A DNA stretch of 49,340 nt. Source: Ichthyophthirius multifiliis. Its lineage: Eukaryota > Ciliophora > Oligohymenophorea > Hymenostomatida. Positions 11,237-23,266 of the stretch are shown one piece after another. How positions within the stretch are numbered: position 1 is the first letter of the stretch; each line of letters starts with the position of its first letter. The position numbers and the translations under genes were made by a program. The notes under the pieces were generated by a model that saw only the letters and a list, made by a program, of their open reading frames with translations, was not told the origin of the DNA and ran no database searches. The stretch is taken from NCBI RefSeq assembly GCF_000220395.1, contig NW_004086115.1, forward strand, positions 1 through 49,340, in the 5' to 3' direction.

Positions 11237-12617
11237 TTTTTTTTATATATGTTATTATAAAATAAAAATAATAAATAAATTTAACTAAAATTAATAAAAA
11301 AACATTAAAAAATTAATAGTATTTATTTATAATTTTAATTATTAAAAATTATTAATTTTAATATTTTAATAATTATTAAAAATAGTTTCTAAAATAAAAC
11401 TAAAGTAAATTTTGGTAACATAAATAATATATAAGTATTATTAAATAAAAATATATTATTAAAAAAATAAAATAATATAATACAATATTCTCATTTTTTA
11501 ATATGTATATAAATAAATATATATATATAAATATATTTACATATTTATATATTTAAATTATAATTTTATTTATTTATTTTAAATTTTTTATCTAATTAAT
11601 TAATATTAATGTCAATTTTTTTTATATATTACTTATTTACCTATTTTCATTTTATCATCTTCTAATAGTTTAATTTTTTTTGATAGCGTGCTTATTATTT
11701 TTAGTAATTTTTTTCTTGTTAAATTAACAGTTTTATGTCATTTTTTTCTCAAATTAGCATTTATTTAGAAATTTTGTTTTTAAATTTTTCTATTATAAAT
11801 TTATATTATTATTTTCTATTTTTTATTATTGCGATAATATAATAATTTACTTATTTTATTTAAATATGAATATTTAGTTTTCGTATTTTCATAATTATGT
11901 TTTAATATATTATAAATTTATTATTATATATTAAATTTATATATTGTTTTTATAATTTTAATTAAATATCTTTTACTTCTATATTTTTATCAAGCATTCT
12001 GGAATTCATGTTATTTTAAATAATTTTTTTTTGAGAAAGCATATTTATTTAAGGAAGTTAAAGAAACTTTTTTTATTGGCAAAAAAGTTTTATATTTTAT
12101 TAGATTAGGTATTTTATAATTTTTTTTAATAAGTTACTATTATTCTAAGATTATAATTTGAATGTAATGTATCAAATATTTTATTTTTTATTATAATTTT
12201 TTTACTTTTTTTATATAACTTTTTTGTAATTATTGAAATCTTTAATAATTAAATTATAAAATCATCTATTAATATTTTATTATATATCTATGTATTTATT
12301 ACTAAATTTATATAAAGAAAATTAAAAATTGCGGACTGGATAAAAAAATTATAATATTTTACATTTATAAAATTAAGTATTAATAGGAAAGTTAAAAAAA
12401 ATTATATATTTAAATAGATATATAAACATATATTAATTATAAATATGAATATATTTTATTAAATATATTAATATTATTTATCTTATTAATTTAATAAAAA
12501 AATATTAAAAATTCTTATTTAGGAAAGATTTTTTTTAAGTAAATAAAGGTTAAGTTTTTTATTAAATAATAAAAAATAAAAACACAAAATAATATTTTCT
12601 AATATTAAAAAAAAAAA
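11237..12617. other. AT-rich gap without a gene
   Basis: About 1.4 kb between divergent genes, almost all A/T, with TA-rich patches near 11510-11560. No coding composition or structured RNA was recognised. Confidence 0.6.
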
Positions 12618-13196
12618 ATGAAATTAGACAATAACGTAGTCGCATTAGTAACAGGAGGAGCAAGTGGTTTAGGAAAAGCCACAGTAGTAAATTTATTAAG
12701 TAAAAACGTCCGTGTATTTATTGCAGATATGAATGAAAAGGATGGAAACGATTTAGTACAAGAATATGGACATGAAAGATGCTAATTTTAAAAAACTGAC
12801 GTATCTGATGAAAATCAAGTTAAAAGTATGATTAATGCATGTGTAGAAGCATTTGGAGCTATACATTTTCTTTTAAATTCAGCAGGTGTAATATCTGCTG
12901 GATTATTAGTAGCTGGAAAAGTAAAAATAATATTTTAGAATTTTTTTAAATAAAAAATAAATAAATAAAAGAATCAAGATAAAACAATAAACACTGCAGA
13001 ACTAGAAAGAGTTTTAAAAATTAACGTAGTCGGAACTTTTAACGTATCAAAGTACGTCGCTATGTAAATGGTTAAATAAAATTACATAAATTAAGAATTC
13101 AAAGAAAGAGGAGTAATTATAAATGTAGCTTCAGTCGCAGGAATAGAAGGCTAAAGAGGATAAACTGTTTATTCAGCTTCTAAAGGAGCAATTATA

Positions 13197-13259
<63 letters not shown>

Positions 13260-13562
13260 TTCTTTTTTTTATTTATTTTCTTTTTATATTTATTTTATTT
13301 TTTAGGAATGACATTACCTATGGCTAGAGAATTAGGATCATATGGAATTAGAGTTTGCACTATTGCTCCAGGTATATTTGAAACACCAATGGGAAATCGA
13401 ATTACCGAATAATATATTATTGGTTTGAAAAAAGCTAGTGCTTTAGGAAGAATCGGTTAGCCAAAAGAATTTGCTGATGCTATTTGTGGATTAGCTATTA
13501 ATTCTTTTGTAACAGGATCTGTATTTAGAATTGATGGAGGTATTAGACTTCCTCATATGTGA
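12618..13562 (+). CDS. HSD10-type short-chain dehydrogenase (3-hydroxyacyl-CoA dehydrogenase type 2)
   Basis: Three exons encode 261 residues, exactly the usual HSD17B10 length. The N-terminus has the NAD-binding TGGASGLG motif (about residues 13-20) and an Asp at the end of beta-2 (FIADM), indicating NAD(H) preference. NSAG follows, then the catalytic Ser in INVASVAG and the YSASK Tyr/Lys pair, and the PG motif in [14 protein letters not shown]10 oxidises 3-hydroxyacyl-CoA in mitochondrial isoleucine and branched fatty-acid breakdown, and in animals is also a subunit of mitochondrial RNase P. The sequence alone cannot show that second role here. Intron 1 (12921-12971, 51 nt) is a multiple of three with no in-frame TGA. 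Intron 2 (13198-13305, 108 nt) starts with GC rather than GT and contains a long TA repeat. The A-run just upstream of ATG is typical of leaders in this window. Confidence 0.93.
13198..13305 (+). other. Apparent GC-AG intron with TA microsatellite
   Basis: Splicing after ATTATAG and before GAATGACA restores AIIGMTLPM, the conserved context of this dehydrogenase family. The only junction that does so begins with GC. The intron is dominated by (TA)n from about 13199 to 13254, then T-rich, ending TTTTTTAG. The dinucleotide repeat abuts the splice donor, so a repeat-length or base error at the donor is also possible. Confidence 0.7.
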
Positions 13563-14344
13563 TTTTTTAATATATATTTTTAATTTTTAAATATATAATT
13601 TTTTGTGTTTCAAACTGAAAATCAATTTTAAAAAAATATATTAATTATTATAAATATAATTTTATTTTTATATTTTAATTAAAAAAATTTTTATATTAAC
13701 TCTATAATTATATATAAATATTTAAATTAAAATTATTAATATTTACAATTTATCAAATTTAAATTTTATGCAATTACTATATAATAAGTATTCAAAACAA
13801 ATATGTTTATATATATAAGAAGTTTTAAATAAGATATAAATTTTAATATTAATAAAATAAGATAAAAAATTAAAATTATAATAATTTTATATTAATGATA
13901 TATTAAAATAAATTATTAAATTTAATAATCAAATTATATAATTAAAAACTTATTAAATATAATTATTCATTCAATATTTTAAAATAAATTATTTAATAAA
14001 TATTTTTACTCTTATAAAAAGTATAACATGTTTATATATTTTTGAATAATTAGAAAAATAAACTTATTACACAATTTATAAAAAAATATTTTATTTTAAT
14101 AAATAAATAAAAATTTTGTTTTTATAGCATATAATTTATAAATAAAGATATATTAAAATATTTTAAGTTAGTATTAATTTATAATTTTCAATATACATTG
14201 TAATTTTTAAAATAAATGTAACTTAAAAAAATAAAAATATTACTTATAATTTATGAATTATTTATATAAAAATTTAAAAAACATTTGCATTTATAATATT
14301 ATATACTATTTCTAAAAACTAAATTGATATATAATAAATTTAAA
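13563..14344. other. AT-rich convergent gap
   Basis: About 780 bases between convergent genes. A/T-rich with no gene or repeat array seen. Confidence 0.6.
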
Positions 14345-14730
14345 TCATTTTTAAATTCCCAATACCTATGAACAAAGCCTTGTAAATGTGGTTATATCAA
14401 CTTTATCAGGAATAGAAGCATCACTAACTTCATTAAATTAATATTCTGAACTGGCTAATGTTTTTAATGCATCTTTACAAGCTTCCTTTCCAATATATCC
14501 ATCTTTTTTTAAGTCAAAAAGTGTGAATACATTTTATATTTCTTCATGATTAAATATTCCAGTTTTAAATCCTTATTCTTTTTTTATTTTAGTTATTCAA
14601 CAATAAACTATTCTACATTTTCTGGTTATTTAAAGCATATTGCACTACATATATCTTCAAATAATTCTACTATTCTATGTTTTCTTAAATATTCATCAGC
14701 TTTTTCTTTTAAATAATTTACTTAAGCCAT
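14345..14730 (-). CDS. EFCAB10-like protein: RIIa-type dimerisation motif plus EF-hand; one frame break
   Basis: About 128 residues, matching the 127 of animal EFCAB10. The N-terminal helix pair (YLRKHRIVELFEDICSAI, then PENVEQFIVEQL) matches the R2D2/RIIa-like dimerisation and docking fold of EFCAB10 and related radial-spoke proteins. A single EF-hand-like stretch follows (LFDLKKDGYIGKEACKDAL, calcium loop about DLKKDGYIGKEA). The reading frame shifts by one base at a run of seven T (14579-14585), which is A7 in the coding strand. One additional A would join the halves exactly where the family continues, so a homopolymer length error is likely. The expected role is in the ciliary axoneme. 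Start 14730 is the first ATG; TGA at 14345. Confidence 0.8.
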
Positions 14731-15603
14731 TTTTTATAAAAAATAAATTACAGTTTTTTTTTTTTAATATTTTTTTTTAAAGAATAAAAATAATAATAAA
14801 AAAATTATATTTATTAAAAAAATATATTATATATAAAAAATAATATAATTGGCTCATATTGTTTTTAATTTATTTTTGTTTTTATTTTTAAAAAAAACTT
14901 GATAAACAAAAACAATGGTTTATTTATTTATTTTTTAGATTGAATATTTTTAAAAAAATAATATGAACAAGAAATATAAATATTTAATATTAATATGAAT
15001 TTTAAATTTTATTATTTATATACTTTTTGTTTTATTATATAATTTTAAAATGATAATTAAATTATTTTTTAAAAAAAAAATGGTTTATTTATTATCATTA
15101 TATATATATAAATATTACATTTATTAATGAGTTTTAATTAATTCTAATAATTAAAAAAGAAATTAAATATAATGTTATTATGAATATAATTTAAAATTTA
15201 ATTAAATATGTATTTTATTTTATATTTAATTTATTTAGTTTCATTTTTGTTGAAATTTAATTTAATAAAATAAACATTTTAATTATGTTGAAAAAAAAAT
15301 TATATTTATTTTCTCGTGTTTTGTCAATTAATAAATTTTATTTTTTAAATATATTAAAAATAAAATATAATTCATTAAATTTCAATAAAAATCAATAAAA
15401 TATAATTATTAATATTTATTTCATCAATAAAATATTAAAAATCATAATAATAATCCAAGCAAATAAAATAAAAAATAAAAAATAAAATAAAAAATAAAAA
15501 ATAATACACAAATATAAAAAAGAAAATACACATACATAAATATTAAAAAAAAAAAATATATAAAAAATTATTAATTTACATAAAAAAAAATATTAATAAA
15601 AAA
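14731..15603. other. AT-rich divergent gap
   Basis: About 870 bases of A/T runs, including A-rich direct repetition of AAAATAAAAAAT-type words at 15465-15510. No gene is supported. Confidence 0.6.
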
Positions 15604-17237
15604 ATGAATACTTCTACTTCACTAATAACAAACCCTGAAACTTCCTAAATACAATAAATTGCCCGCTTTTAACCCGATAAAAAATCTCAAGAATCTCAAT
15701 ATTCCTCTGCCTAGATTTTTCTTCAAAATGAAAACTCCCACCAAATAAACATCTAAAGCATAAATTAATAATAAATTTAAAAATAATAATCTTCAACATC
15801 TTATCTATCTCTATTCGCTTCTAAAATACAAAAACCTGAAGAATAATTGGAAACACCAAAAATTATATAAAAGGAAAGTACAAAAACTAACAGTGAATTC
15901 ATTCTTAATTAATATTATTAAGATGATGATGAGTAAAAAATAATTTAAGAAAATATGATGAGTGAGGAGAAGTAGAAGGAGTATATAAAAATAAAGATGA
16001 TTATTAAATTTATTGTGACATATTTAAATACAGATGAGAGTTTACTTTAGAGTAAAAAGTAAATTATAAAAACTGATTCATAATTTGAGGAAAAAAGAGA
16101 TTGTTATTTAAATATATTCAATTCACTTGTGAAAAAATTCAAAAAGTTAAGAAAAACGAAAGAAGAAATGACTAAGTTTTGTATGAGAAAGGCTTTCAGA
16201 TATTTATTTTCTTAACTAAAAATTAGATGCGATTCGAAAATGAACTTTAAAGAAGCTAATGAAATTTGTATGAAACATTATTTTAAATAACATGTAAATG
16301 ATTCTTAATTTGTTCTCCCTTTTAGGTATTTAATTATTTTATACATTTATTAAGTTTTAAAATATTAGAAGAAATAATTCAATAAAACTATGAATACAAT
16401 TTTTCTTTAAAAAGTATTTTCATCTAAGAAATTTATATAAGACTATTGTTGCTTTTTAAGTAAAAAAAAATTGATATAAATATATAAATATAATAATGTA
16501 TATATATGTATATATATATAAATATAAATATATATATATATATGTATATATATTTTAGATTACTTTGATTAACTTGTTATTTAAGATAATAAAAAGAAAT
16601 AGAAATTTTAGCTTATTATATAATTTCTTTAATAAATAATTAAAAATTTGAAAAAATAGAACGATTAAGAAGACTTCCGTGGACATTTTGTCTATTGTAT
16701 TTGACTAAAAAATTATCTTTTTAACTTTCGGAATTATCTGATTAAACGTATAAACAATTTCTTTAAATAAAATATGCATGCTTAGGCAAAAATATTACAG
16801 AAACATAGTATTCTAATTAAATAAAAAATATAAAAAAAGATCATCAAGATAATAATAGTACAAAAAATTATATAAATAACAATAAAAATAATCAAATAAA
16901 TAATAAAAAAAATAATAATAAAAATAATAATAATAATAATTATAATAATAATAATAATAATAAATATAATAATAATAATAATAAATATAATGATTATAAT
17001 AATAACGACTTAAATTGTTGTAAAAATAAATCATTGCTATTTATAGATTAATAATCGATATAAACTTCATTACAAACATTATCACCTTAAATATCAAATA
17101 GTAAATAAATTAAAACTAAAAATTTGATATACATTTAAACAAAAAACTATTTCTATTAAAGTACAAGAAGAAAATTTATATTAATTATTCCTCCTAAATA
17201 TGAATTACTTTAAAAAAAAATATATCTAAATTAATGA
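15604..17237 (+). CDS. Asn-rich orphan protein with conserved-looking core, about 511 residues
   Basis: Coding starts MNTSTSLIT. It runs through a Gln/Ser-rich N-terminus and an acidic DDDE patch into a structured, Lys- and Phe-rich core (TKFCMRKAFRYLFSQLKIRC, then FKEANEICMKHYF and TMNTIFLQKVFSSKKFIQDY). The second exon continues this core (EILAYYIISLINN, ERLRRLPWTFCLLYL), then enters a poly-Asn region coded by (AAT)n at about 16905-17000 and a Ser/Gln-rich tail ending at TGA 17235. A 99-nt intron (16460-16558) contains TA repeats. One frame change near 16592 at an A5 run is needed to join exon 2, consistent with a one-base length error. I suspect a lineage-specific family because the core looks folded, but I cannot name it. 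Confidence 0.65.
16900..17000 (+). repeat. (AAT)n microsatellite coding poly-asparagine
   Basis: Interrupted AAT units lie inside the Asn-rich orphan gene and, in its frame, encode Asn runs broken by Lys, Tyr and Asp. The same tract read on the other strand gives only low-complexity Tyr. Confidence 0.85.
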
Positions 17238-17781
17238 AATTTTTAATAATAATAAAAAAACTAATAAAATTTATAAAGCAAAAAGATTTTATATTAAAAA
17301 AAAAATATATCTACATTTTTTTTTTAATTTAAATAATATAATTTTATTTATATAAAAAATAAAAGTTAATTAATTATTTATTTATATAAAAAAAAAATCT
17401 AAATAAAATTAATAATAAAAGTAAATTAATTTATGCATATTAAATAATATATTTTTTATTATTTTAATGAAAGAATAATTGTGTGTAATTTTTATTGAAT
17501 ATCTATTTACATACAAACATTTTTCAAATAATATATATGATAAATTAAATAATGCTTAAAATTTTATTGAAAAAATGTACTTTTTTTTTAGATATTATAA
17601 ATAGCATAGAAATAATAAAATTTATTTTTTATAATTATTTTAAAAACTTAATATTTTGTATAGTATATTATTTTAAGGATTATTAAAAAAAAAAAAAATA
17701 TTATTAATTTTAAATATTTATATATTTAAAATAAAAAAACAATTCAAAATTATATATATTTTTTATTTAAAAAAAAAATAT
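17238..17781. other. AT-rich convergent gap
   Basis: About 540 bases of A/T-rich DNA between convergent genes. Nothing recognisable. Confidence 0.6.
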
Positions 17782-20393
17782 TCAATGAATAATTGTCGAG
17801 ATTTTGTTAAACCAAACATTAATGCATAATTTATGATAAAAAAATCCTCTATAATGAACTTTAGTTTGATTAGCAATTCCAAAACACATATTACAAGTAA
17901 ACTCTTTCGCATTAACAAAGCTTTATTCACTACTTAAAATATTATTAATTAAATATTCCCTTTCTTCTTCTTTTAAATTTTCCTAAAAGCTTTGTTATCC
18001 AATAAGTTTTAAATCCACACTAAATTATTTATTAATTTTTCCTATCTCATAATTAAAGTATTTTTCGAAGGATTATAAATTAATACAATCTCCACTCAAA
18101 TAAAAGCATATTTAACTATATCTTTTTCCATGACAATACAATAATTAACAAGCTTAAATATAATCGGTAAATTCAGACATTTTTACTACAATTTATTAAG
18201 TTTAAAATGACAATTTCTTAAAAAGACATATTTAATTTTTAAAAATATTAAATTCTTCCTCACATGCCTATTGTACTTTTAACAATTTCTAAATAAAATC
18301 GTCAAATTTATTATCTATATTCTAACATACAATAAAAAAGCGGACAAAATCTTCCAAATCAGCATCAAAATCGTACATTTTTTGAACTTAAGGACAATAT
18401 ATATCTGCATGTTATAATTTTGAAACTTTATTATAAATTATTTCGGCAAAGCATTTACCATCACAGGAAGAAATTTAATAAACTAATCCTATTATTTCCG
18501 ATTAAAAATCATTTTGGAGATTTATTTCTTATATTTCTTGTTTGATTTTGAGAACTTAATCATAGTTTTATTCACTTTTATATTTTTTTAAATTATCATT
18601 TAATTAAGATAATTAATTTATTCCCTATTTTAAAATTATATTATTTATATTTTATATAAAATAAATAATTTATTTTATTAAATAATAAAAAAAAAACATT
18701 AATTTTATTTTTACTTCTTGAATAGCAAATACTCTTTCTACACAAGTATACAAGCCAATAGAGTCTATTTCTAATAATAAATCTTCATAAAACTTAGGAT
18801 CTTGGAGATAATTTCCTTAATTTTCGAAAACATTTCTCCAGTAAATTCCTTTTTTAATTTACTTTTTATTTTAAAAAGGTTAAATATCTTTTATTTATAT
18901 AATTTAAGCATTATTTTATTTTTAATCAATTGTTGTACTTCCTTCTCGATTAGTTTCAAATTATAAAATACTAAAAATATAATAAATATAAATAAATATA
19001 TTTTTTTTATAAAAAACTCTTTTTAAGAAATTTCTAAAGTATTATTTTTTTATTAATTTTGATTATATTTTTTATCTTATTATTCATCAAAATCTACTGG
19101 ATTTTCAGTAAAAATTAAGTCATTTATTATTTTTGGGTCACTTTTTGTGCTATATTCTGTATGTTGCATATTTTAATTTTTTTATTAATTATTTTAATTA
19201 ATATCATGAAAATCTCCAAAATCATCATTTTCTTCACTTTTAGTTTCTTATTATTAATTAATTATATCATTATTTTAATTTTAATATATTTGTTAATTAT
19301 TATTATATTAAAAATCTGCAAAATCATCATTAAATAAATCCTAATTTTAATTATTTTAAACTTGATTATTTTCATAATTTTAATTATACTATTAATAATT
19401 CAAATTATTTTATTAAAATTCATTGAATTTATCTCCATTATATACTTATTAATTCTTTTATTAAAAATCATCAAATTAATTATCTTATTAAACATTATTT
19501 TTATTTTAATCATGAGTCTTTTATTATATATATTCATTATTATTTTTTTATTCAACAATATCTCCGAAAAATTCGTTCTCTTTTTAATTACTTTAATATA
19601 TGTTTTCATTGTTTAACAAAATATTATTGTTCAAATTTTCATTTTAATTTAAATTTTATTTATTTTAGTAGAAATTATTTTGATTATGATTAATGTCTTT
19701 TCCTTATTATTGATATTGATTTGTATTTTCTAAATTTTATTACCCTTCAAAATTTCCGAATAAATCATCATCATCATTATTTTTTTGAATTTATTAATTA
19801 TTTTCATAAAGATTATTTTATATGTTTATATTTAATTAATAATTTTATTTTAAATCTTATTATTATTATTAAACTTTGTTATTGTCTGAAATTTTAAAAT
19901 CATTAAAATCATCCAATAATTCATTATTATTCTAATTTTATTTAACAAAATCATTACTTTATTACTAAATTATATTTTCTTAAAGCTAACTTTGGAAATT
20001 ATTATTGAATTAAAATTCGTTAAATTAATCTTATTCTGGAATAAGATTTTAAACATTATTTTATACATCTTAAAACAAATCTTAATTATTTTTTTATTAT
20101 TAATTATTATTTATACCATCGTTTAAGTTAAAATCTCCAAAATCATCAGACATGTTTTATTATTATATATTATTATTATCCATTTAATTATTTTATAAAT
20201 TAGCGACATTATTACTTTAAATATTTAAATTACAATTATTATTAGTAGTAATTTTGAAATCATCGGTATGATTTAAAAGCTCGTTTTAATTTTATTATTA
20301 AATATTTAATTAATTTTATTAAAATATATGTTATTGTTAATTTCCCTCTTCGAAATCACCAAAATCATCATCATTATTATTTTAAACTAGTCC

Positions 20394-20448
<55 letters not shown>

Positions 20449-21511
20449 CTATTATCTTACATATTATCTTGTTATTCATCTTTATTTTTATTAATAATAG
20501 CATCCCAGTCTAATTCATATGCTTTTATTGGTGTTTTAACAATCTATACGGTCATCTATTGATTTTAATTTATATTTTTCTAATCATTTATTTAAGAAGC
20601 ATTTGATGATATAATATCTTCTCCCTTTATTTTTTATAAAACTTAATTGCTTTAAATATCTATAACATTGTTAATAGCGTTTATATTTTAAAAATTCACC
20701 TAAAATTCTCCAAATTCATCTTAATTTTAAATATTATTATTCACTTAATGTTATTAATTAATTTAACTTACTTAAAAATCTCCAAACTCATCTTAATATT
20801 TTATATCATCATTTATTTATTATTATTATACTTGTTCTGGATTGACTACATTGTATTAGAAATTGCCAAAATCATCTGATTTATTACTTTTAGGTTTTTC
20901 ATCTGTATTTTATTTACTGGTTTTGTTCTTATGAATTTGCTTTTGCTTTATTTCAAACATGTAGAATGCATCGTACTTTTTTTTAGGAGTTTCGTCTGTA
21001 TCTATTATATTTTAATTTGCATTTTTTTTGGTATCAACAAAATCTCCAAAATCATCGTTTTGTTTAACTTAAGTTTAGAAATCTCCAAAATCATTGTTTT
21101 ATTTAACTTAAGTTTGGAAATCTCCAAAATCATCATTTTATTAATGTTATTAATATATATTTTATTAATTTTATAAATATTAATTTTAATAATATTAACT
21201 TTATTCAAGTTATTAATTTTATTAATGTTATTAATTATATAAATGTTGTTATTAAATTTATTGATTATCTTAAAATTAATTTTAAGGTTATATTTAATTA
21301 ATTATTTAAAAAGTGTTTATTCCTTCAAAGTTGGGCAAATAAATGTATTATTAAATTTCTTAAATTTGATAATAAGAAAGTTCAGCTTTATTTTAAATAG
21401 AGGCTATTTTTCTACATAGCATACAAAATTACTAAAAATTAATTTGATTTTTTAAATTTTCACCTATCATTTCAAGCCATATATTTCTTATTTAATACTT
21501 TTATAATAAAA

Positions 21512-21564
<53 letters not shown>

Positions 21565-22090
21565 TTTATATATATTTAATGTTTTTATAATATTATTATT
21601 TTACTTAATTTAATTAACTTCTTTTTATAAAATCAAGCAAAATTTAAGGTTATACATTTGCATATACATTAAAATTAGATTCTCCACTTAAATTTTAAAA
21701 TAAAATTTGATATAGCTTTTATTCTTTTTCTGATAAGTCTAAACTCATTGCTTATTATATTTTTTATTATTACTTTTGCATTTGATTATTATTCACTTAA
21801 ATTATATATGCTTGCTAAAATATCCACATTATGGTCTATGTGTAGTTTTAGTAAATTTGTGGGTATTATTGAATTATTTAAGGATTTTTTATCATTGTGT
21901 CATAGGCATTTATTACCCTTATTCTTTGATCTGGTAACATATTTGAAAATACATGTATACATTCTGGTTTATTTTATAATACCTTCTCATAAAATTCTTT
22001 TTGTAGTGTTTAAAATGCTTATTATTATTGCTCAAATACTGTTAAATGATTTTAATGGTATTCTTCTTTTAAATCCATTAAGTTATCCAT
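17782..22090 (-). CDS. EH-domain, DFGDF-repeat, gamma-synergin-like clathrin adaptor accessory protein
   Basis: Four exons (22090-21605, 21497-19018, 18970-18715, 18624-17782) give 1354 residues. The 2480-nt second exon has no in-frame TGA. Residues about 118-205 form an EH domain: SQLNQYQIRNIWLEMIG then NQINFQQFCMLCRKIA, matching the L..IW.L...EF..A..L pattern. EH domains bind NPF peptides. The long middle is Gln/Asn-rich with repeated DDFGDF-type motifs (codons near 21134, 21095, 21056, 20876, 20792, 20720, 20372, 20147, 19329, 19226), the DFGx-phi class that binds gamma-adaptin and GGA ears. A Q18 tract is coded wholly by TAA. After coiled-coil-prone helices, the C-terminus (FTCNMCFG ... 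YHKLCINVWFNKI) resembles the synergin C-terminal Cys module. A role in AP-1 clathrin traffic at the trans-Golgi network or endosomes is inferred. Start 22090 is the first in-frame ATG. Confidence 0.85.
20394..20447 (-). repeat. (TAA)18 tract coding polyglutamine in the synergin-like gene
   Basis: Eighteen perfect TTA units on the + strand read TAA in the gene's frame, so the run encodes 18 glutamines entirely with reassigned stop codons. It is followed by GLVQNNDDDDFGDF. Confidence 0.9.
21042..21135 (-). repeat. 39-bp coding minisatellite, DFGDF-QTQVKQN units
   Basis: The ATCTCC core recurs at 21042, 21081 and 21120, a spacing of 39 bp. In frame the unit is 13 residues, DFGDFQTQVKQN plus one variable residue. 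Two near-perfect copies and a third partial copy suggest recent tandem growth of the ear-binding motif array. Confidence 0.85.
21526..21562. repeat. (TA)n tract in intron 1 of the synergin-like gene
   Basis: The repeat lies within the 107-nt intron 21604-21498, which interrupts the EH domain coding sequence. Confidence 0.85.
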
Positions 22091-23266
22091 AAATTTTGCT
22101 TTTAATTTACATTAATTTTTTTATTATTTTGTTAAATTAATATTATATTGTTTTTAGTATAAATATGAATATTTATTTTTACCATCTAAATCAGATGTTT
22201 TATTATACATTTTTTATGAAAGTTTAAATGTGTTTTATTTATTTATTTATTTATTCTTTTACCTATTATTTTATTTTAGTTAATTGTAAATAAAAAAATA
22301 AATAGAAATTAATTAATTAGTTATTTTAAAAAAATAAAAAAATGATTTATAATAAATAAAAGTTAAAAATAATTAAAATTTATATATTGAGTTTTATTTT
22401 ATAAAAATAAAATTAAAATTTAAAATAAAAATAAATTATAATAAATACAAATGTATGATTTTTATTTATTTTGCTGTAATTTTTTTTTTTAAAAAAAAGG
22501 ACATTATATATTTTTCACGTCTTAATTTTAATATTGAGTTTTTTTTAAAACAAAAAATTCCAGAAAAAAATAAAATATAATATTTAAGTTCTAAAAAGTA
22601 AAAAAGTAAAATTTTGTTAACTTTTTTATTTTTTATATAATATTATTGATATTCTTTTATATCACTTCTATTTTAAAGACTATATTTTAAATTTTTAAGC
22701 AATCCTTTTATTTTTATCTAACAATGTATTATATATTTAATTTTAAAGTTTATTTTTTATAAGATAGAAAGAAAAATAACTCAGTTAATAATTATAAAAT
22801 ATTAAAATTAAAATATATAATTAATTTTTTAATATATTTATTTTATAATTTATTTTATCTTATTTTTCTGTTTAAGTTTTATATATATTTTTTTTAAAAC
22901 TCAATAAAATAAAAAAACGCTATCCAATATTTCTTGTATTTTTTGCTTGTTTGATTGAGTTTTAAAAAATAAAGATTTAAAAAAAAGTAATAAATTTAAT
23001 TTTTATTATTTAAAATTTTATTCTTCATATATAAATAATTTATAAATTTAGAAAACATTAATAAAAATTAGAAATTATTTATTTTATTATAATTATAAAT
23101 GCTAATAAACACATTTATTTTATTTAATTATTAATATATACAAGAAATTAATAAAATACATTAATTATTATTAAAAATAAAAAATAAAATTACTTTAATA
23201 CTGTAATAATAAATTTATAATTTAATAAATCAAAAAAGAAAAAAGAAAAAGAAAATATAAAAAATA
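22091..23266. other. AT-rich divergent gap
   Basis: About 1.2 kb between divergent genes. A/T-rich, with no gene or repeat array supported. Confidence 0.6.

Noticed and set aside
14579-14585. Programmed -1 frameshift at A-AAA-AAG in the EFCAB10-like gene
   Set aside because: Similar A7 words are read without shifting in the 1569-residue gene and other breaks occur at T runs, so homopolymer error is favoured. Kept as a hypothesis in the findings.
16813-17034. A minus-strand poly-tyrosine frame
   Set aside because: It is the complement of the AAT repeat that codes poly-Asn in the plus-strand gene.
19362-19616. Overlapping plus- and minus-strand Ile/Leu/Lys-rich frames
   Set aside because: Both are out of frame with the synergin-like exon, which is open over 2480 nt and carries DFGDF motifs in the third frame.
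21748-22092. A 114-codon plus-strand open frame rich in hydrophobic residues
   Set aside because: It is antisense to exon 1 of the synergin-like gene, whose minus-strand frame continues in phase into the EH domain.
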